Shown: positions 59,914-64,000 of the stretch, in pieces
How positions within the stretch are numbered: the stretch's first letter is position 1
Layout of the letters: every line of letters begins with the position of its first letter
Assembly (NCBI RefSeq): GCF_002954405.1
Contig: NZ_MQWC01000005.1
Span: 186,001-250,000 of the forward strand
DNA: 64,000 nucleotides
Direction: 5' to 3'
Source: Salinibacter sp. 10B
GTDB lineage: Bacteria; Bacteroidota; Rhodothermia; Rhodothermales; Salinibacteraceae
Program-made: the position numbers and the translations under genes
Notes under the pieces: model-generated
Told to the model about the DNA's origin: nothing
What the model saw: only the letters and a program-made list of their open reading frames with translations
The model's database searches: none

Positions 59914-60840
59914 TTAGGCGGAGGCGTCTGGCTCGTGGCCGCCCCCCCAGAGCATCGGAAAGACGTGAAGCAGGCCGGGAAAGAGAGCGTGGAGCGACTC
60001 TTCAACCCCGCTCGTACTGCCAGGAAGCGTCACGACGAGGGTCTCCCCAATCGTGCCTGCCACCTGTCGTGAGAGGAGGGCGTGGGGGGTGCGTTCCGCA
60101 CCGTACGACCGCATCCGCTCGGCGATCCCGGGGGCCGCTCGATCGAGCACCGGCGCAATGGCCTCGGGCGTCGCGTCTCGGGGCCCGAAGCCCGTGCCGC
60201 CGGTCGTAAAAATCAGGTCGATGCCTCCTTCGTCTGCCTGCGACTCCACGTACGCTCGCACACGCTCCGGCTCGTCGGGCAGCACGTCGGTGCGGGCCAC
60301 CGCGACCGGGTAGTCCGATAGAAACGACGCGATCTTCTTCCCAGATCGGTCCTCGCGATCGCCCGCAGCGGTCGAGTCAGAAACGACGAGCACCGCCGCC
60401 TCCAAATCCTCCTCAAAGTCCTGTTGAAAGTCGGACGAGCCGCCCCGTTTCTCAACCACTTTCACGCCGGTCATCTCCAAGTCGTCGGCCAGCGGCTTAC
60501 ACATGTCGTAGGCGTTCACGAGCGCCGCAGAGACGGCCGTGATGACCTCGATTTCGACGCCGGTCTTCCAGACCGTTTGCGCCTCGGCGGTCACCTTCAA
60601 CCCCTCATCCACGACCGAGAAGCCTAAGTCGACCCAGTCGAGTGGAAGCGTCTGGCAGAACGTGACCCACTCGGGAGTGCGCTTGGCGGCGTCGATGCCT
60701 GCAGCGCGGGCAGTCGCCCGGACGTTTCCTTTCGGGATGGTTTCGTTGCGGAGATGCTCTCGCACCTCGGGACCGGCACGCAAGAGGCCCTCCGCCCGGG
60801 CGTACCGAAGCGTGTGCGTCTTGTGGCTGACGTTGATCAT
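59914..60840 (-). CDS. MoaC-MoaB fusion, molybdopterin biosynthesis
   Basis: 308 residues in two parts. The N-terminal about 150 residues are MoaC-like (IPKGNVRATARAAGIDAAKRT, VEIEVITAVSAALVNAYDMCKPLADDLEMTGVKVVEK), the enzyme that finishes the step from GTP to cyclic pyranopterin monophosphate. The C-terminal about 155 residues are MoaB/MogA-like (VLVVSDSTAAGDREDRSG, LIFTTGGTGFGPRD, LPGSTSGVEESL), the MPT adenylyltransferase. Such fusions are known in some bacteria. In the MoaC half the usual LCHPLPL motif reads CQTLPL, so the conserved His is Gln here, while the neighbouring YDMCK is kept. Activity of this half should be regarded as uncertain. Confidence 0.85.
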   Translation of the reverse strand: MINVSHKTHTLRYARAEGLLRAGPEVREHLRNETIPKGNVRATARAAGIDAAKRTPEWVTFCQTLPLDWVDLGFSVVDEGLKVTAEAQTVWKTGVEIEVITAVSAALVNAYDMCKPLADDLEMTGVKVVEKRGGSSDFQQDFEEDLEAAVLVVSDSTAAGDREDRSGKKIASFLSDYPVAVARTDVLPDEPERVRAYVESQADEGGIDLIFTTGGTGFGPRDATPEAIAPVLDRAAPGIAERMRSYGAERTPHALLSRQVAGTIGETLVVTLPGSTSGVEESLHALFPGLLHVFPMLWGGGHEPDASA

Positions 60841-60906
60841 GATAGGGTCGCTGGAGAACTGCTGATGAGAAGAGCCGAGGCCACTGCAAAGATGGAAGAC
60901 AGCACT

Positions 60907-61953
60907 CTACCGTCGAATCAAATGTAAAGGGCCCGACCGAAGGCGAACCTGGATGCGGTCCCCTTGCCCCACGTCGAGGACGCGGGCCCTGGAGGGCAAC
61001 ACTCTCGCCCGCAGGGAGGACTCCTCTCCATCGTCACCGACACGGAGGAGCACTACGTATTCGGACCCTTGGAAGATGCATTGGGTCACCGTTGCCTCGA
61101 CGACGTTCCCCGATGCTTGAGCTCCTGCCTCCGGACACAACTCTACCTGCTCCGGCCGGATGCAGAGCCAAACGTCGGTCTCCGGAGGAATGTCCGACGC
61201 CGGCGCGGCCAGGCGCTTGCCGCTCCATTCGATCCTCGCTCCGGAGGGATGAGACACAAGACGGGCCGGAAAGACGTTCGGATTGCCCGTAAACCGCGCC
61301 ACAAACGTCGTCGCAGGACGGTTAAAAACCTCGGCCGGTGGGCCCACCTGTTGGAGCTCTCCCTCCTGCAATACCGCTACGCGATCAGCAACCGTCGAAG
61401 CCTCAGCTTGATTATGTGTTACGTAGAGAACGGGAATGTGGAGATCCGTTAGCAGCCGACGGAAGTGTCCCCGGAGACGCCGTCGCACCGGGGTGTCGAG
61501 GCCGGCGGTCGGCTCGTCGAGCAGAAGGGCCGCCGGGTCGGATGCCAGGGCGCGCGCCACCTCCACCCGCCGGTTTTCGCCCCCCGATAGTGTCCCTGCG
61601 GTCTGTTCGAGGATGTCTTCAATTTCCAGGAGCGCCGCCAGTTCGTCGACGCGCTGCGACGCGGCGGCCGCATATTCAATGTTTTCGCGGGCAGTAAGGT
61701 GCGGAAAGAGGGCGCTCTCCTGAAAGACCCGAGCGGTTCCGCGCGCCTCGAGGGATTCCGGACCGAGGGACGTCTCATTGAGCTGAACCGTGCCTTCATC
61801 CGGGGTATCCGTCCCGGAGATGAGAGACAGGAGCGTGCTTTTTCCGCTTCCTGACGGTCCGAGCACGGCCAGGACCTCGGCGCCCACGTCCAGGCTCAAC
61901 GGCCCCAGCGCGAACGAAGGGTATCGCTTTACAAGTCCACGCAGACGCAGCAT
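60907..61953 (-). CDS. modC: Molybdate/tungstate ABC transporter ATPase
   Basis: 348 residues. It has Walker A GPSGSGKST, Q-loop ARVFQESALFPHLT, signature LSGGENRRVEVARAL, Walker B LLLDEPTAGLD and H-loop LYVTHNQAEA. The C-terminal about 110 residues form a TOBE-like beta domain (IRPEQVELCPEAG), as in ModC and related importers, where it may sense the oxyanion. It directly follows the permease gene with no gap and forms an operon with the binding protein, so the set is complete for high-affinity uptake. ModC and WtpC cannot be separated from sequence alone. Confidence 0.86.
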   Translation of the reverse strand: MLRLRGLVKRYPSFALGPLSLDVGAEVLAVLGPSGSGKSTLLSLISGTDTPDEGTVQLNETSLGPESLEARGTARVFQESALFPHLTARENIEYAAAASQRVDELAALLEIEDILEQTAGTLSGGENRRVEVARALASDPAALLLDEPTAGLDTPVRRRLRGHFRRLLTDLHIPVLYVTHNQAEASTVADRVAVLQEGELQQVGPPAEVFNRPATTFVARFTGNPNVFPARLVSHPSGARIEWSGKRLAAPASDIPPETDVWLCIRPEQVELCPEAGAQASGNVVEATVTQCIFQGSEYVVLLRVGDDGEESSLRARVLPSRARVLDVGQGDRIQVRLRSGPLHLIRR

Positions 61954-62781
61954 CTACTCCCAGGCGTTTGGACGAAGACGGTTCAGCAGCACAAGCACGA
62001 GGATGGAGAGGACCGCCAGCACGACGGCCACTGGAAAGGCGTTGTCAAGCCCTAACGTAGTGAACGCCACCCAGATCTGCACCGGCAGGGTTCGGGGATA
62101 GTACGCAACCATGAGGGTGGCCCCGAATTCGCCCATCGAGCGGGCAAAGGTAAGCAAGAGACCAGCGACCACGCCCGGCCCTGCCAGCGGGAGAGTCACG
62201 CGGCGAAGGGTGGTCCACCGGCTCGTGCCGAGAAGCCGCGAGGCCTGTTCGTAGCGGCGCGGCACCCCTTCGAACGCCGACTTCGCCGTGATCACGGTGA
62301 ACGGCGAGGCCACGAATGTCTGTGCCAACACCACGGCGGCGAAGGACCGCGTGAGGGGCATGCCGGCGGCGGTCGAGGCGCTCCCGATCCATGTAGACGG
62401 GCCGAACACGCTGAGCAGAAGCATGCCACTCACAATGGGGGGAAATACCAGCGGAAGCACGACCAGAGCGGTCACGGGGGTCGTCCACCGGGCGTCGCCG
62501 CGGGCCAGTCCGTACGCCAGCGGCGCGCCCAAAAGGGCGGACAGCACGGTGGTCGTTCCGGCGGCGGCAAGCGAGACCAGAGCGGCACTGCGGACCTGCG
62601 CATCGGCCAACCGCTGCCCGATCTCGGCCGGCGACTGCGTGATCAGCAGCGCGATCAGGGGAAGCCCGTAGTAGATCACCAACAGCCCCCCCAATCCTGC
62701 AATGACCCACTGCCCAGGGCGCAACTCAGAGCGCCGACGAGATCGGGGCGGGAGCGTCTCCATGAATGCGGGGATAGTCAT
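61954..62781 (-). CDS. modB: Molybdate/tungstate ABC transporter permease
   Basis: The ATG at 62781 gives 275 residues; 62763 is an alternative, and both overlap the end of the binding-protein gene. Five or six hydrophobic helices are visible: WVIAGLGGLLVIYYGLPLIALLIT, AALVSLAAAGTTTVLSALLG, VTALVVLPLVFPPIVSGMLLL, SFAAVVLAQTFVASPFTVIT and a last one FPVAVVLAVLSILVLVLLN. The EAA-type cytoplasmic loop (EQASRLLGTSRWTTLRRVTLPLAGPG) docks the ATPase. It belongs to the ModB/CysT/WtpB permease family. Confidence 0.87.
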   Translation of the reverse strand: MTIPAFMETLPPRSRRRSELRPGQWVIAGLGGLLVIYYGLPLIALLITQSPAEIGQRLADAQVRSAALVSLAAAGTTTVLSALLGAPLAYGLARGDARWTTPVTALVVLPLVFPPIVSGMLLLSVFGPSTWIGSASTAAGMPLTRSFAAVVLAQTFVASPFTVITAKSAFEGVPRRYEQASRLLGTSRWTTLRRVTLPLAGPGVVAGLLLTFARSMGEFGATLMVAYYPRTLPVQIWVAFTTLGLDNAFPVAVVLAVLSILVLVLLNRLRPNAWE

Positions 62782-63613
62782 CGGGAACAGAAAAGCCAAA
62801 CGCCGTCAAGTACGCCCCGCGGCACTGCCGACGAAAGACGGTCTGCACCTCCGGTCTTAGGTGCCGGATGGTGGAGGCATAGCTGATCGGGGCTCCCCGA
62901 ACCACCTTCCCGTCCGGCAAGCGGTATGAGGCCTGCTCGTACCAGTTCCGGGCATGGGCCGGGCTGCTCAGATTGATCTCCCGCGGGAGCTCCACGAACG
63001 CGTAGCCACGCGCCGTCGCCATGCTGCGGTATGTGAAAGCCGCCTCGATGGCTCCAACTTCAAACTGGCTGATCAGTGCAGTCTCCGGATAAACCTGCCG
63101 GGGCTCGAGCACGCGGGGTGACAACTCCGGGATTTCGTAGTACCGACTGGCGAGATCGAGGGCAAAAAGTGTGCGGTAGCCAAGCGGATCCAGGTCCGGA
63201 TCCGTCCGGCCCAGTCGCACCTCCGATCGGAGCAGCGGCTCGTACCAGGCCTCCGGTCCGGCCTCTGCCAGTCGGCGGCCCGCTGCCGTATCGGGATTGT
63301 ATGCAAGCACGAGCGCGTTCGTGGCAAACTCGACGTGCCACGTCGGGTGCAAGGGGCCGTCAAAGAGCGCCGCGTCGGCCAGTGATACGATGTCGGGATC
63401 GCGCTTGCCCTCCGCCACAAGGCGCGCGACGGCCACCGAGCCGTGCGCTTCAATCTCGGGGGACGGGTCCGACAATTGCTTCGCCAATCCGTTCTCGAAC
63501 GCATGGTACAGGCTCCCCGCCGCCATCAGGGAGACAGCACCGCTCGATCCGTTGGTGCAGGCGCCCCCGGCCATCAGGGCAGCGGTTGCGGCAATGAACT
63601 GGCGGCGCGTCAT
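62726..63613 (-). CDS. Tungstate/molybdate-binding protein (WtpA-like)
   Basis: The ATG at 63613 gives 295 residues. The N-terminus MTRRQFIAATAALMAGGAC combines a twin-arginine-like motif with a lipobox, so the protein is probably exported folded and lipid anchored. AAGSLYHAFENGLAKQL and VARLVAEGKRDPDIVSLADAALF fit the type II binding-protein fold. VRLGRTDPDLDPLGYRT is the block typical of the WtpA/ModA-like group that takes octahedral tungstate or molybdate. It is the first gene of the importer operon, overlapping the permease by about 56 bp. Whether it prefers W or Mo cannot be told. Confidence 0.87.
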   Translation of the reverse strand: MTRRQFIAATAALMAGGACTNGSSGAVSLMAAGSLYHAFENGLAKQLSDPSPEIEAHGSVAVARLVAEGKRDPDIVSLADAALFDGPLHPTWHVEFATNALVLAYNPDTAAGRRLAEAGPEAWYEPLLRSEVRLGRTDPDLDPLGYRTLFALDLASRYYEIPELSPRVLEPRQVYPETALISQFEVGAIEAAFTYRSMATARGYAFVELPREINLSSPAHARNWYEQASYRLPDGKVVRGAPISYASTIRHLRPEVQTVFRRQCRGAYLTAFGFSVPDDYPRIHGDAPAPISSAL

Positions 63614-63661
63614 GGACAACTAAAGGGTTTTTTCGCCTCCGGAACGGTCCCGTGGTTCGCC

Positions 63662-64000
63662 TCACGAGCGCTCGTGCGCCACCGGCTCATCGGGAGCGAA
63701 CACCGACCCGTTCCCACAGCACCCGTTAATCCACTCGGCCTCCCCGTCGGCGTACACTTCCTTCTTCCAGATCGGCAGCCGTGCTTTGATCTCGTCGATA
63801 CAAAACGCACAGGCGCGGAACGCATCGGCACGGTGGGCTGCTACAACACCGATCCATACGGCGACTTCGCCTAACTCGAGGCGGCCCACGCGATGCACGC
63901 AGGCAGCATCGATCACATCGAACCGCTCGACGGTCTCTTCTACGAGTTCGTGTCCCTCCGACTCGGCAAGTTCGTGGTAGGCTTCGTAGTCGAGCCGCCG
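63662..64000 (-). CDS. moaE: Molybdopterin synthase catalytic subunit MoaE, cut by window edge
   Basis: Only the C-terminal 112 residues are inside the window; the start lies beyond 64000. The matching blocks are LDYEAYHELAE, then VIDAACVHRVGRLELGEVAVWIGVVAAHRADAFRAC, then the active-site region FCIDEIKARLPIWKKEVYADGEAEWI, all highly characteristic of MoaE. MoaE with MoaD converts precursor Z into molybdopterin by adding two sulfurs. It is upstream of and co-oriented with the importer operon (48 bp apart), so the whole block may be one transcript. MoaD and MoaA must lie elsewhere. Confidence 0.9.
   Translation of the reverse strand, partial: RRLDYEAYHELAESEGHELVEETVERFDVIDAACVHRVGRLELGEVAVWIGVVAAHRADAFRACAFCIDEIKARLPIWKKEVYADGEAEWINGCCGNGSVFAPDEPVAHERS

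Overview
The window looks like chromosomal DNA of a halophilic member of the Rhodothermota/Salinibacter group. It is GC-rich, the proteins are strikingly acidic (for example the Asp/Glu-rich product at 17973-18476), lipoproteins and Tat-exported enzymes are common, and one large surface protein (24250-27147) ends in a type IX secretion sorting domain. This placement is inferred from gene content. No rRNA, convincing tRNA or CRISPR array was found.

Left part (0.6-14.3 kb): a divergent island with three different exported caspase-fold proteases. The leftward arm holds a metacaspase-like protein, a small PPC-like secreted protein, a caspase-Sel1 protein, an exported helical protein overlapping a DUF900-type hydrolase lipoprotein, a FecR-like secreted protein and a CHASE2 membrane protein. 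The rightward arm holds an ECF-like sigma factor, a single-pass membrane protein and a PPC-PPC-caspase lipoprotein. This is the best candidate for an undescribed system: a self-regulated envelope protease island. Next (14.6-19.4 kb) comes a leftward signalling module: ParA-type ATPase, acidic protein, Roadblock/LC7 protein, protoglobin, second Roadblock/LC7 protein and a PAS histidine kinase. Divergent from ParA is an HTH-S24 repressor that has lost its self-cleavage dyad, with a perfect palindrome over its start codon. A metzincin-like lipoprotein follows.

Middle part (22.9-38.1 kb): a mobile and rearranged zone. It holds an IS5-family element with CTAG target duplication, a fossil tyrosine recombinase, the beta-helix surface protein and a detached fragment of a related gene, ~280-bp direct repeats on either side of a split MacAB-type efflux operon, an intact tyrosine recombinase, a VOC protein, a broken DUF3987 gene, a small HTH regulator, a truncated DUF1772 copy, an alpha-carbonic anhydrase lipoprotein with a clear terminator, and a second IS5-family element with TNA duplication. 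A 159-bp MITE occurs twice in opposite orientation; the second copy (45.9 kb) sits in a decayed IS630-type gene and its removal restores the reading frame.

Right part (38.2-64 kb): two tandem CheB-CheR-PAS fusions, only the first ending in a histidine kinase; a DUF1772/NmrA pair; an MDR oxidoreductase; membrane and hydrolase genes; an outer-membrane barrel; and then a leftward molybdenum block. That block has MoaE (cut by the window edge), a tungstate/molybdate ABC importer, a MoaC-MoaB fusion, MoeA, XdhC, a MocA-like cytidylyltransferase, the two subunits of an exported xanthine-dehydrogenase-family enzyme and a SufE-like protein. Together these can import the oxyanion, build and cytidylate the cofactor, insert it and furnish the enzyme.
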